This document shows, in pieces, positions 42,278 to 50,753 of a DNA stretch of 64,000 nucleotides (its first letter is position 1; every line of letters begins with the position of its first letter). The position numbers and the translations under genes were made by a program. The DNA is from Fodinibacter sp963763015 (GTDB lineage Bacteria; Actinomycetota; Actinomycetes; Actinomycetales; Dermatophilaceae). The stretch lies in the NCBI GenBank assembly GCA_963763015.1, contig CAVXML010000011.1, positions 124,001 to 188,000 of the forward strand, read 5' to 3'. Under the pieces are notes generated by a model. That model worked only from the letters and a program-made list of their open reading frames with translations, made no database searches and was not told the origin of the DNA.

Positions 42278-43555
42278 TCAGGCGTCGAGCTCCTCGGGAA
42301 CGAGGACGCCCGCCAGGCAGAGGGCCCGACGCAGCTCGTCGCCGAGGGTCGCGGCGCGGGACTCGCCGGCGAGCACGGCGTCGACGGCCCGGCACTGGTC
42401 AGGCGGCACGACCACCCGTCCGACCCGGGTGACCAGGGTCGCCTGGCGGGAGCCGGGGTCGGTCCCCTCCCACCGCGGGGCGAGATGCCGGCGCGGCCGC
42501 CAGGTCGTGGTCGGCTCACCGGCAGCGGCGTGCTGCCCCAGGACCCGCAGCGGTTCGGCGCGCTGGGCGGCGCGCACCCGCGTCGCGAGGAGGGCGGCGA
42601 GGTCGTCGTCGGGTACGGCGTCGAGGGCCGCGTCGACCGCCGCACGGACCCGGGCCCGCAGCTCCGAGGTGGTCCGCGGGTCGAGCGGGTCCACCCCCAC
42701 GGGGAGGGCGGCCCTCACCGCCGGGTCGTCGTCGAGCCGGCGACCCGCTGCCCGTAGGAGGTCGTCGGCGAGGTGGCGCTGGGTCCACACGTGCACGCCG
42801 ATCGTGAGGTGGATGCTGGTGCGGCCGAGGGCGGTCGCCGAGTGCAGCCAGCCGCGGGGAACGTAGAGGCAGTCACCCGGCCTGAGCACCTCGTCGACCA
42901 CGGGCGGCTCCTGCGCCGCCGCCCGCACGGCATCCCGTCGGTCGGTCCACGGCTGGTCGCGCAGCGGCCACTGGTGCACTGGGGGTCGCACGCGCCACTG
43001 CTTGTCCCCGGCGACCTGCACGACGAACACGTCATGGACGTCGTAGTGGTCGTCGAAGCCCTGGTTCTGGGGCGGGGTGACGTAGGCGTTCACCTGCACC
43101 GGGTGGCCGAGGTCCGCCGCGATGGCCTGCGACGCCGAGACCACGGGCTCCCACGTGCGGTGGAGCGCCTGCAGGACGATCGTGGCCCCGTCGGAGAAGA
43201 GCCGGAGGACGCGGTCCTCACTGACCTGGTCCGTGATCCCGGCGCCCACACCGCCGCCCAGGGTGTAGGTCGCCGGGTCGAGGGTGCGGCCGTCCTTCGC
43301 CATCCGGATGAACGGCGTGCGCAGCGCCCTGGTCGACAGCAGCTCGTCCACCGCGGCCGGGCCGAACAGGTCCGGTGCCCCGGGCCGGTCCGCGCTGCGG
43401 GTCAGGAGCGGCCGGCGCCCCCAGTGGTCGGCGGCGAACTGCTCGCGGGTCACCCCCACGAGGGAGGCCAGGCCGTCCACTCCGTGTCGCCCGCCCGGTG
43501 TGGAGGCCCGCGGGGGCCCGGCGGCCCCCGCGGGTTCCGGGATCTCGTCGGTCAC
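42278..43555 (-). CDS. Cupin/JmjC-type oxygenase (ribosomal oxygenase-like)
   Basis: 425 residues of the cupin-4 family (YcfD/MINA53/NO66 type, Fe(II)/2-oxoglutarate hydroxylases of Arg or His). The iron triad is visible: HYDVHDVFVVQVAGDKQWRV gives His-X-Asp, and SIHLTIGVH a later His; GDCLYVPRGWLHSATALG is the jelly-roll block. The N-terminal HWGRRPLLTRS is also typical. GTG at 43555 overlaps the stop of a small repeat protein gene, so the enzyme is translationally coupled to it; that protein is a possible substrate. Confidence 0.88.
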   Translation of the reverse strand: MTDEIPEPAGAAGPPRASTPGGRHGVDGLASLVGVTREQFAADHWGRRPLLTRSADRPGAPDLFGPAAVDELLSTRALRTPFIRMAKDGRTLDPATYTLGGGVGAGITDQVSEDRVLRLFSDGATIVLQALHRTWEPVVSASQAIAADLGHPVQVNAYVTPPQNQGFDDHYDVHDVFVVQVAGDKQWRVRPPVHQWPLRDQPWTDRRDAVRAAAQEPPVVDEVLRPGDCLYVPRGWLHSATALGRTSIHLTIGVHVWTQRHLADDLLRAAGRRLDDDPAVRAALPVGVDPLDPRTTSELRARVRAAVDAALDAVPDDDLAALLATRVRAAQRAEPLRVLGQHAAAGEPTTTWRPRRHLAPRWEGTDPGSRQATLVTRVGRVVVPPDQCRAVDAVLAGESRAATLGDELRRALCLAGVLVPEELDA

Positions 43556-43794
43556 CGGAGCGAGCCGGCCCCGCCGTCCGCGCCGCCGTCGTGCTCTCCC
43601 TCGGTGCCTTCCCCGGCTCCGCTGTCGGCCGGCCCCTCGGTGTCGTAGCCCGCCGCGCCGCCGGCGCCGCCGTCCGCCCCACCGTCGTGCTCGCCGGGCA
43701 TCCCGGCGTCACCGGCGCCGCTGTCGGCCGGACCCTCGGCGTCGCCCAGCTTGCCGTCGCCGTCCGGCAGCGGCTCCATCGTGCTGTCGCTCAT
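43552..43794 (-). CDS. 80-residue Gly/Asp-rich repeat protein coupled to the cupin oxygenase
   Basis: Acidic, no Cys, one Lys. Two tandem units: EGPADSGAG at residues 20-28 and 53-61, each followed by GEHDGGADGGAG (34-45 and 66-77). Probably disordered. A His lies in each repeat (36 and 68). The ATG at 43794 follows an AAAGGG Shine-Dalgarno-like stretch; longer frames upstream are low-complexity. The stop overlaps the cupin GTG. Not a recognised family to me; a modified-peptide precursor or a hydroxylation substrate are the ideas suggested by context. Confidence 0.7.
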   Translation of the reverse strand: MSDSTMEPLPDGDGKLGDAEGPADSGAGDAGMPGEHDGGADGGAGGAAGYDTEGPADSGAGEGTEGEHDGGADGGAGSLR

Positions 43795-43966
43795 GGCACA
43801 CACCCTTTCTCTCGGCGCCACCGGAGCAGCGGCGCGAGCCCTCATTCCAGCAGCCCCGGTGGTGCGTGGGGGCTTTTCCGACCGGCGAGGACTCCGCCCG
43901 TCGAACGATCGACCACGCTGGGCGCCGCCCGGCGCCGGTTCCCCGGTGCTAGGGAGACCACGCTGC

Positions 43967-43972
43967 CACGAT
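43967..43972 (+). promoter_or_regulatory. -10 element of the CBS/nucleotidyltransferase gene
   Basis: CACGAT, then GAGGCC, then ATG at 43979. It decides the start. Confidence 0.4.
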
Positions 43973-43978
43973 GAGGCC

Positions 43979-45850
43979 ATGGCCCTCGACGTCGAGCTGT
44001 CCGAGATCCGCGACTTCCTCGCCCAGCACGAGCCCTTCGACTCACTGCCGGGCGAGGTGCTCGACGAGCTGCCGTCGATGATGACGGTGGAGTACTTCCG
44101 GCGCGGGTCGAAGCTGATCGCCCGCGGCAGGGACAACCACCACCTGTACATCCTCCGGTCCGGCGCAGCGGAGGTCCACGACGACCAGGGCAGCCTCGTC
44201 GCCCGTGGCGGCGCCGGCTCGTGCTTCGGCTCCATCACCATCACCCAGGGCAACCCGTCCACCTACGACGTCACGGCCATCGAGGACTGCCTCGTCCTCG
44301 TGCTCCCAGCGGCGGAGTTCCGTCTGCTGTGCGCAGAGCACCGACACATGGCCGACTTCTTCGACGCCCAGCGGGCGAGCCGGATGCGGGGCGCGGTGGA
44401 GTCGCTCCAGCTCTCGTCCTCGGGTAGCGCGATCCTCAAGACCCACGTCCGGGACCTCGTGAGCCGGGAGCCGGTGGCGGTGACGACCGGCGCGACGGTC
44501 CGCGAGGCCGCGCAGGTCATGGCTGCGCAGGGTGTCTCCGCGCTCCTGGTCATGGAGGGTGACCGGCTCGCCGGCATCCTCACCGACCGCGACCTGCGCA
44601 CCCGCGTGCTCGCCACCGCGGTGGATCCGGGCGTCGCGGTCTCCGAGGTCATGACGCCGGAGCCGGTCACGGCGGACCGGGACGCGCTCGCCTTCGAGGT
44701 CCTCCTTGAGATGGTGGCGCGCCACATCCACCACGTGCCGGTCGTCGACGCCCAGGACCGGCCCGTCGGTCTCGTCACCACGACAGATCTCCTGCGCCTC
44801 GAGCAGGCCAACCCCGTCTACCTGGCGGGGGACATCGCGAAGCAGGGCGACGTCGAGGGGGTCGCGCTGGTCTCGGGTCGCCTGCCAAGGGTCGTGCAGT
44901 CCCTCGTCGAGCAGGACGCGTCGGCGGACGACATCGGACGGGTCGTCACCGCCGTGGGTGACGCTGTCGAGCGCCGGCTCATCGCGCTCGCCGAGGCGGA
45001 CCTCGGCCCTCCTCCGGTGCCTTACTGCTGGGTGGCGCTCGGCTCCCGGGCCCGGCTTGAGCAGGCGCTCGCGGCGGACCAGGACAACGCCATCCTCATC
45101 GACGACAGCGTCCGGCCGGAGCAGCTCGGCTGGTTCGAGGCGTTCGCGCAACGGGTGACCGAGGACCTCGTGGCCTGCGGCTACCCACGGTGCCCCGGCG
45201 ACATCATGGCGACGAACCCCCGGTGGCGCCAGCCGCTCGCCCAGTGGCACCGCGAGTTCTCGTCATGGCTCATCCAGCCCGTCCCCGACGCGGTCCTGGG
45301 TGCGAGCATCTTCTTCGACATGCGGCCGGTCGACGGTGACCACAGCCTCCACGCCCGGCTTCGGCGACACGTCCTCACGGCATCCCCTCGCGCCCTGGTC
45401 TTCCTTGCGCAGATGACCAAGCACGCGACGGGCAACGAGCCACCGTTGGGGTTCTTCCGTGGCTTCGTCCTCGAGAAGGGGGGCGAGCACAAGGACACCC
45501 TCGACATCAAGCGCGGTGGCGTAGGGGCGGTCGTGGAGCTTGCGCGCGTGCAGGCCCTGTCCATCGGGAGCACGGCGGTCAACACCCAGGCCAGGATCGA
45601 GGCCGCCCGGCAGGCGGGTGTCCTCGCCGACGGGCGCGCCCACGACCTCCGGGACGCCTTCGAGTTCATCTCCTACGTCCGGTTGCGGCACCAGGCGGCC
45701 CAGGTGCGGCGGGGGGAGCTGCCGGACAACTTCGTGCGCCCCGAGGACCTCTCCGGCTTCGACAAGCGACATCTGCGGGAGGCCTTCGCGATCGTCCGGA
45801 GTGCGCAGTCGGTGCTGTCCCACCGCTTCCCGATGCAGTACATCTCGTGA
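43979..45850 (+). CDS. cNMP-binding/CBS/DUF294 nucleotidyltransferase-like protein
   Basis: 623 residues. Domains in order: cyclic-nucleotide-binding fold (about 15-135, with HHLYILRSGAAEV), two CBS motifs (about 155-280: VRDLVSREPVAV and VSEVMTPEPVTADRDAL), a DUF294 putative nucleotidyltransferase (about 320-460, VALGSRARLEQALAADQDNAILID) and the DUF294 C-terminal helical domain. A signal-sensing protein related to GlnD-type uridylyltransferases. Coupled by GTGA to a DnaQ-like exonuclease, an association seen in other bacteria. Confidence 0.92.
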   Translation: MALDVELSEIRDFLAQHEPFDSLPGEVLDELPSMMTVEYFRRGSKLIARGRDNHHLYILRSGAAEVHDDQGSLVARGGAGSCFGSITITQGNPSTYDVTAIEDCLVLVLPAAEFRLLCAEHRHMADFFDAQRASRMRGAVESLQLSSSGSAILKTHVRDLVSREPVAVTTGATVREAAQVMAAQGVSALLVMEGDRLAGILTDRDLRTRVLATAVDPGVAVSEVMTPEPVTADRDALAFEVLLEMVARHIHHVPVVDAQDRPVGLVTTTDLLRLEQANPVYLAGDIAKQGDVEGVALVSGRLPRVVQSLVEQDASADDIGRVVTAVGDAVERRLIALAEADLGPPPVPYCWVALGSRARLEQALAADQDNAILIDDSVRPEQLGWFEAFAQRVTEDLVACGYPRCPGDIMATNPRWRQPLAQWHREFSSWLIQPVPDAVLGASIFFDMRPVDGDHSLHARLRRHVLTASPRALVFLAQMTKHATGNEPPLGFFRGFVLEKGGEHKDTLDIKRGGVGAVVELARVQALSIGSTAVNTQARIEAARQAGVLADGRAHDLRDAFEFISYVRLRHQAAQVRRGELPDNFVRPEDLSGFDKRHLREAFAIVRSAQSVLSHRFPMQYIS

Positions 45851-46554
45851 GCCTGCTCCGCCGGTCCGCCGAGCACCGCCGGGTGCGCGCGCTGGGTACC
45901 GTGGACCAGGGGCCGCTGCGCGACTACCTCCGGGTGCCGTTCCCCTCGCCGGATGCCCCTCTCGACGAGGTGCCCCTGCTCGCGGTGGACATCGAGACCA
46001 CGGGTCTGAACCCGAAGACCGACCGGGTGCTGTCGATCGGGTGGGTTCCTGTCGACGGTCGGGCCATCATGCTCGCTGGTGCTCGCCGGGTGCTGGTGTC
46101 AGACGGCGAGGCGGTCGGCCCCAGCGCGACGATCCACGGCCTCACCGACGATGTCCTGTCAGGTGGCAGCCCTCTCGAGAGTGCCCTGGCTGCGCTCCTC
46201 CACGACCTGGCCGGCCGGGCGTTGCTGGCTCACTTCGCGCGGATCGAGACGGGCTTCCTCTCCTACGCCTGCCAACGGATCTGGGGCGAGGGCCTGGCGT
46301 GCGCCGTCGTCGACACCTTCGTCCTGGAGCGCCGGGCGCTGCAGGACCAGGCGCGTGGGGGCCGGTGGCAGAGCGAGCCCGAGCAGGGTGCGCTGCGGCT
46401 GTGGACCGCCCGCGAGCGGCGGGGCCTCCCGGTGTACCGGGCCCACGAGGCCCTCACCGACGCCTTGGCATGCGCCGAGCTCTACCTCGCTCAGAGGTCG
46501 GAGCTCGCGGCGCGGTCACCGACGGCGGCTCTCACCCTGCGTGACCTCACCTGA
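45847..46554 (+). CDS. 3'-5' exonuclease, DnaQ/PolC-epsilon-like
   Basis: 235 residues. ExoI LLAVDIETTGLNPKTDRVLSIGWV (Asp, Glu), ExoII-like LLAHFARIETGFL, and a C-terminal YRAHEALTDALACAELYL with the His/Asp of the DEDDh type. Degrades ssDNA or RNA from 3' ends. GTG overlaps the stop of the CBS/nucleotidyltransferase gene, so the two proteins are probably used together. Confidence 0.9.
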   Translation: MSLLRRSAEHRRVRALGTVDQGPLRDYLRVPFPSPDAPLDEVPLLAVDIETTGLNPKTDRVLSIGWVPVDGRAIMLAGARRVLVSDGEAVGPSATIHGLTDDVLSGGSPLESALAALLHDLAGRALLAHFARIETGFLSYACQRIWGEGLACAVVDTFVLERRALQDQARGGRWQSEPEQGALRLWTARERRGLPVYRAHEALTDALACAELYLAQRSELAARSPTAALTLRDLT

Positions 46555-46580
46555 GGACGGTCCCCCGACCGGGGAGGAGG

Positions 46581-46748
46581 TCAGAAGACCCGGGGCACGG
46601 TGGTCTGGGTGAGGACGTACAGCTCGTGCGACTGGCGGGCGAGGTCGCGGTCGGAGTGCTCGCTCCACCCGCGGCCGTGGTGGCGGCTGGTACGGAGGGA
46701 CGAGGCGAGGGCACGGGCCTTGTGGAATGAGGTGGGTGTGCTGTTCAT
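46581..46748 (-). CDS. Small 55-residue protein, divergent from LysR
   Basis: MNSTPTSFHKARALASSLRTS..., Arg/His/Ser-rich, ending QSHELYVLTQTTVPRVF. No family recognised. Support comes from its promoter: -35 TTGTGC and -10 GATGAT 17 bases apart, then 6 bases to the ATG. Divergent from the LysR gene by 81 bases, with a LysR-type box in between, so it may be the target of that regulator. Confidence 0.55.
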   Translation of the reverse strand: MNSTPTSFHKARALASSLRTSRHHGRGWSEHSDRDLARQSHELYVLTQTTVPRVF

Positions 46749-46793
46749 GGCTCAATCATCGCTCCGAAGTCGCTTCAGCACAACGCGATTCTG

Positions 46794-46809
46794 CTTAGCC
46801 TTCGTTAAG
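46794..46809. promoter_or_regulatory. LysR-type box between the small gene and lysR
   Basis: CTTA-N8-TAAG inverted repeat (T-N11-A class), overlapping the -35 region (TTAGCC, 46795-46800) of the LysR gene. Confidence 0.45.
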
Positions 46810-46817
46810 TCGAACTG

Positions 46818-46823
46818 TACGAT
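46818..46823 (+). promoter_or_regulatory. -10 element of the lysR-type gene (leaderless)
   Basis: TACGAT, then ATTCCC, then GTG at 46830. Confidence 0.55.
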
Positions 46824-46829
46824 ATTCCC

Positions 46830-47744
46830 GTGCTCGACATCCACCGTCTCCGGGTCTTCCGCTCCGTCGTCGCGAGCGGGTCCGTCCAGGCCGCCGCCGA
46901 CAACCTGGGCCTGACGTCGTCCGCCGTGAGCCAGCACCTCGCCGCCCTCCAGCGCGAGACCGGCCTCACGCTGTTCCACCGCGCCGGCCGCGGCATCGTC
47001 CCGACCGAGGCGGCGTACGTCCTCGAGGCCCAGAGCGACGAGCTCATGAGCCAGTGGGGCCGGGTCGACCAGCTCGTCGGCGACCTGCGCGAGGGGCGCT
47101 CCGGGCGGCTCTCCATCGGCTACTTCTCGTCGGCCGGCGCTGCGTGGATGCCGTCGCTCGTCAAGCGGCTGACCAAGGAGTTCCCGGACCTCGTGCTCGA
47201 GCTGGTGCTCAACGAGGTGGCCCAGCGGGGCCCGCGCCCGGACATCGACCTCGTCATCGAGGCCCCGGACACCCCGGTGCCGAGCGGGTACCGCCGGGTC
47301 GACCTCACCGAGGACCAGTTCGTCGCGATCGTGCCGCGTGGCCACCCGCTCGCGGCCAGGGAGCTCATCCCGCTGGCAGCCCTCCGGGGGGAGACCTGGG
47401 TGAGCAACGACTACCACCGAAGCTTCGGGCACCGGCTCGTGGTCGCCGCCTGCAACGCCGCTGGTTTCCGGCCGCGGTTCACCGTCCAGGCCCAGGACCA
47501 CCACACCGCGATCGGGTTCGTGGGGGCGGGCATCGGGGTCTCGGTGCTCCCGCGCCTCGCGGCCCGGAGCCTGCCCGCGACCGTGGTCCGCCTCGACCTG
47601 ACCCCGCCCGTGCCCGTGCGACACCTTGCCGCACTGGTGCGCGACCTCGGCGCGCCGAGTCCACCGGCCGAACGGGCCGTGGCCCTGTTGACCGACCTCA
47701 TCGCGCACCCGAGTGCCTACCCGCGCCGCGAGTCGGCCGGGTGA
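46830..47744 (+). CDS. LysR-family transcriptional regulator
   Basis: 304 residues. N-terminal winged HTH LDIHRLRVFRSVVASGSVQAAADNLGLTSSAVSQHLAALQRETGLTLFHR; the C-terminal type 2 periplasmic-binding effector domain includes QAQDHHTAIGFVGAGIGVSVLPRLAAR. Full length. Divergent from the 55-residue gene and 72 bases upstream of a class V PLP enzyme, either of which may be its target. Effector unknown. Confidence 0.93.
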   Translation: MLDIHRLRVFRSVVASGSVQAAADNLGLTSSAVSQHLAALQRETGLTLFHRAGRGIVPTEAAYVLEAQSDELMSQWGRVDQLVGDLREGRSGRLSIGYFSSAGAAWMPSLVKRLTKEFPDLVLELVLNEVAQRGPRPDIDLVIEAPDTPVPSGYRRVDLTEDQFVAIVPRGHPLAARELIPLAALRGETWVSNDYHRSFGHRLVVAACNAAGFRPRFTVQAQDHHTAIGFVGAGIGVSVLPRLAARSLPATVVRLDLTPPVPVRHLAALVRDLGAPSPPAERAVALLTDLIAHPSAYPRRESAG

Positions 47745-47803
47745 GCGCCCAGGGGGTGACCGGGCCGGCCCCGGCCGCCCGTCCCCCGCCGCTCGGAGTG
47801 TGC

Positions 47804-47809
47804 CACGCT
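47804..47809 (+). promoter_or_regulatory. Possible -10 of the class V PLP gene
   Basis: CACGCT, then 7 bases, then ATG at 47817. Weak hexamer. Confidence 0.35.
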
Positions 47810-47816
47810 GGGGTCC

Positions 47817-49547
47817 ATGGCACGAGGGACGCCGGGGTCGCGCGAGGAGGCACTGCTCCGCCGGATCCGCGAGTCGGTCATCGGCGAGGACCACCTCATG
47901 CAGACCCCGTACGGCACGCGCCGGGTGACGTATGCCGACTACACGGCATCCGGTCGGGCCCTGACCTTCCTCGAGGACTTCATCCGCGACGAGGTGCTGC
48001 CGAGCTACGCGAACACGCACACCGAGTCGAGTGGCACCGGCCTGCAGACGACCCGGCTGCGGGAGGACGCGCGACGGATCATCCACGAGGCGGTGCACGG
48101 CGACGAGCACTCCGTCGTCGTCTTCACCGGCAGCGGGTGCACGGGCGCCATCGACAAGCTCATCGGCGTGCTGGGGTTGCGGATCCCCTCCGCGCTGGAG
48201 GACCGGTGGCACCTGTCCGACCACATCCCGGGCGACCAGCGGCCCGTCGTCTTTCTCGGGCCCTACGAGCACCACTCCAACGAGATCCCCTGGCGCGAGT
48301 CGATCGCGGACGTCGTGACCATCCGCCAGGACGCCGACGGCGGAGTCTGTCAGAGCGAGCTCCGCGAGCGGCTCGAGGAGTATGCGGACCGGCCGCTGAA
48401 GATCGGCTCGTTCAGCGCGGCATCCAACGTCACCGGGATCGTGTCGGACACCTACGGCATCTCCGTGCTGCTCCACCAGCACGGCGCGCTCGCCTTCTGG
48501 GACTTCGCGGCCGCCGCGCCCTACGTCGACATCGAGATGACCGCACCGGCGGACGGCGACCCCCTGGCCTACAAGGACGCCATCTTCCTGTCGCCGCACA
48601 AGTTCATCGGGGGGCCGTCCACGCCGGGGGTGCTGGTCGCCCGCCGCGAGCTCCTCACCAACCGGGTGCCGGTGGTGCCGGGGGGTGGCACGGTGGCCTA
48701 CGTCAACCCCGAGGACCACGCCTACCTCACCGACCCCGCGCACCGTGAGGAGGGCGGCACGCCGGCGATCATCGAGGCAGTGCGTGCCGGCCTGGTCTTC
48801 CAGCTCAAGGAGGCGGTGGGCGCCGAGACGATCCGAGCCCACGAGGAGCGGCTGCTCGAGCGCGCGGTGCACTCCTGGCGGGGCGAACCGTCGATCGAGA
48901 TCCTCGGCGACGTCGACGCACCGCGCCTGTCCATCGTGTCGTTCGTCGTCCGGGCGGCCTCGGGTCACTACCTGCACCACAACTACGTGGTCGCGGTGCT
49001 CAACGACCTCTTCGGAATCCAGGCCCGCGGCGGCTGCTCCTGCGCCGGCCCCTACGGCCACCGGCTGCTCGGCATCGACCTCGAGCGATCGCACGAGTTC
49101 GCCCGGGAGATCACGGGGGGCTGCGAGGGCATCAAGCCGGGCTGGGTGCGCGTCAACTTCAACTACTTCCTCTCCGACACCGTCGCCGACTACGTCATCG
49201 AGGGGGTACGGCTCGTCGCGCGCGACGGCTGGCGGCTGCTCGGCGACTACCTCTTCGACCCTGTCACCGGCCGGTGGCGGCACCGCGCCGGCGTCGTCGA
49301 GCCGCCGATCCGCCTGGGCGACATCCGGTACGCAGACGACGGCACGGTGGTGATGCCGCGCGCCGACGCGGTCGGGGGCGAGGAGCTGCTCGCCGAGCAC
49401 CTGGGCGACGGCAAGCGCATCCTCGCCGCTGCGACCCCTCCCGACCTGACCGCGAGCCGCGCACAGCTGTCCGACGACTTCGAGCACCTCAGGTGGTTCG
49501 ACCTGCCCGCCAGCGCCTTGGCCGAAGTCCGACCGGTGACTGCGTAG
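47817..49547 (+). CDS. Class V aminotransferase-fold PLP enzyme (cysteine-desulfurase-like, long form)
   Basis: 576 residues, well above the 400 of IscS/SufS. Aminotransferase class V fold: THTESSGTGLQTTRLREDAR, GSGCTGAIDKLIG, PLP-Lys in IFLSPHKFIGGPSTPGVLVAR, and a Cys pair in RGGCSCAGPYGHR where desulfurases carry the persulfide Cys. The C-terminal 100 residues (after NYFLSDTVADYVIEGV) are an extension I do not recognise. Sulfur mobilisation is plausible but substrate is unproven. Confidence 0.87.
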   Translation: MARGTPGSREEALLRRIRESVIGEDHLMQTPYGTRRVTYADYTASGRALTFLEDFIRDEVLPSYANTHTESSGTGLQTTRLREDARRIIHEAVHGDEHSVVVFTGSGCTGAIDKLIGVLGLRIPSALEDRWHLSDHIPGDQRPVVFLGPYEHHSNEIPWRESIADVVTIRQDADGGVCQSELRERLEEYADRPLKIGSFSAASNVTGIVSDTYGISVLLHQHGALAFWDFAAAAPYVDIEMTAPADGDPLAYKDAIFLSPHKFIGGPSTPGVLVARRELLTNRVPVVPGGGTVAYVNPEDHAYLTDPAHREEGGTPAIIEAVRAGLVFQLKEAVGAETIRAHEERLLERAVHSWRGEPSIEILGDVDAPRLSIVSFVVRAASGHYLHHNYVVAVLNDLFGIQARGGCSCAGPYGHRLLGIDLERSHEFAREITGGCEGIKPGWVRVNFNYFLSDTVADYVIEGVRLVARDGWRLLGDYLFDPVTGRWRHRAGVVEPPIRLGDIRYADDGTVVMPRADAVGGEELLAEHLGDGKRILAAATPPDLTASRAQLSDDFEHLRWFDLPASALAEVRPVTA

Positions 49548-49550
49548 ATT
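49545..49550 (+). promoter_or_regulatory. -10 element of the GNAT gene (leaderless)
   Basis: TAGATT, then CCCCGT, then ATG at 49557. It overlaps the stop of the PLP gene. Confidence 0.5.
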
Positions 49551-49556
49551 CCCCGT

Positions 49557-50066
49557 ATGCCTCCCGGGTCCTCCCGCGTCCGCCCCGCGGAGCCGGCCGA
49601 CGTCCCTGACGTGCTGCGCCTCATCCGCGAGCTCGCGGACTACGAGCGGGCCCTGCACGAGGTGGCGGCCACCGAGCACCACCTGACCGAGGCGCTCTTC
49701 CCGGAGGCCGGTGCGCCGGCGGTCTTCGCCCACGTGGCGGAGGTCGACGGCGAGGTCGTCGGTATGGCTCTGTGGTTCGTCTCGTTCTCGACGTGGACCG
49801 GCACCCACGGCATCTGGCTCGAGGACCTGTACGTAAGTCCGGGGCACCGGGGTACTGGACTGGCCCGGGAGTTGCTGCGCGCCCTCGCCGCCGTGTGCCT
49901 CGACCGTGGTTACTCGCGGCTGGAGTGGTGCGTCCTGGACTGGAACACCCCGAGCATCGAGTTCTACGAGTCGATCGGCGCGGTGCACCAGCACGAGTGG
50001 ATGCGCTACCGCCTCGACGGAACCACCCTGAACGCCGTCGGAACTACTCGTCCCCGCGCAACGTGA
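49557..50066 (+). CDS. GNAT-family N-acetyltransferase (diamine acetyltransferase-like)
   Basis: 169 residues. The acetyl-CoA loop is in LEDLYVSPGHRGTGLARELLRAL (R-x-x-G-x-G/A), and the C-terminal RLEWCVLDWNTPSIEFYESIGA matches the spermidine/spermine acetyltransferase-like group. ATG 9 bases after the PLP gene stop. The 3' end overlaps the convergent ABC permease by 23 bases. Confidence 0.9.
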   Translation: MPPGSSRVRPAEPADVPDVLRLIRELADYERALHEVAATEHHLTEALFPEAGAPAVFAHVAEVDGEVVGMALWFVSFSTWTGTHGIWLEDLYVSPGHRGTGLARELLRALAAVCLDRGYSRLEWCVLDWNTPSIEFYESIGAVHQHEWMRYRLDGTTLNAVGTTRPRAT

Positions 50067-50751
50067 AGGACCGCAAGCGGTCACCGGTGAACCAGAGCGA
50101 CCCGAGCACGACGATGACGGCCGCGGTCACGGCATACGCCAAGCCCGTCCCGAGGCCCGGCACCAGCGGGCTGACCTCCGCGGCCACCTCGCGGCCCCAG
50201 CCACCGATGGCCACCCACCGGATGCCCGCGAACACGGTGCCGAGCACGCCCTCCCAGATGAGCACGAAGAGGAGCCCGATGACGACGGCGTGCCGGGTGA
50301 GCGCCGCGAGCCCGAGGAAGAGCGCCGTGTACGCCGTACCCGCCACCGCCGCGCCGACCCCCCAGGCGACGGCCTGGCGTGGCTCGGACGGGTCGAGCAC
50401 CAGGCCGACGACGAGGAGCGGCAGCGCCCCCAGCACCATCGTGGCCGCCCAGCCGACGAGGTACTTGCTGAGCGCGATGCCGTGCCGGCTCACCGGCTTC
50501 GAGAGGAGGTAGACGATCGACCCGTCGTCGACCTCGGGCCCCAGCACTGCCGTCGCGGCGAGCAGGGCGACGAGGGGGAGCGCCAGCGTGAACCCCAGGT
50601 TGGCCACGGCCTCGTAGCCGACCTCGTCGTCGGTGAGGATGCTCACCACGACCGCCAGCACGACGAGGACCAGCGGAATGAGGACCAGGACCAGGCCACG
50701 ACGACGGCCGAGGAGCGCCTGTGCGGAGAGCCGGACGATGGTGGGGTTCAT
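50044..50751 (-). CDS. ABC-2 type transporter permease (pair 2)
   Basis: 235 residues, six hydrophobic helices, first at about 20-40 and last just before the WFTGDRLRSFTLRGDE C-terminus; the EVDDGSIVYLLSKPVSRHGIALSKYLVGW segment is typical of ABC-2 permeases. ATG 50751 has a GGGAGG Shine-Dalgarno 6 bases upstream, favoured over GTG 50757. It is the last of four genes in the operon. Confidence 0.87.
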   Translation of the reverse strand: MNPTIVRLSAQALLGRRRGLVLVLIPLVLVVLAVVVSILTDDEVGYEAVANLGFTLALPLVALLAATAVLGPEVDDGSIVYLLSKPVSRHGIALSKYLVGWAATMVLGALPLLVVGLVLDPSEPRQAVAWGVGAAVAGTAYTALFLGLAALTRHAVVIGLLFVLIWEGVLGTVFAGIRWVAIGGWGREVAAEVSPLVPGLGTGLAYAVTAAVIVVLGSLWFTGDRLRSFTLRGDE

Positions 50752-50753
50752 GC

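Noticed and set aside
43552..44262. A 236-residue form of the Gly/Asp-rich protein
   Set aside because: The extra N-terminal frame covers the promoter and start of the divergent CBS/nucleotidyltransferase gene and has no homology; the ATG at 43794 fits the repeat protein better.
46752..50084. A 1,110-codon open frame antisense to LysR, the PLP enzyme and GNAT
   Set aside because: Mirror of three well-supported genes; composition is dominated by Asp/Val/Arg/Gly and shows no recognisable motif.
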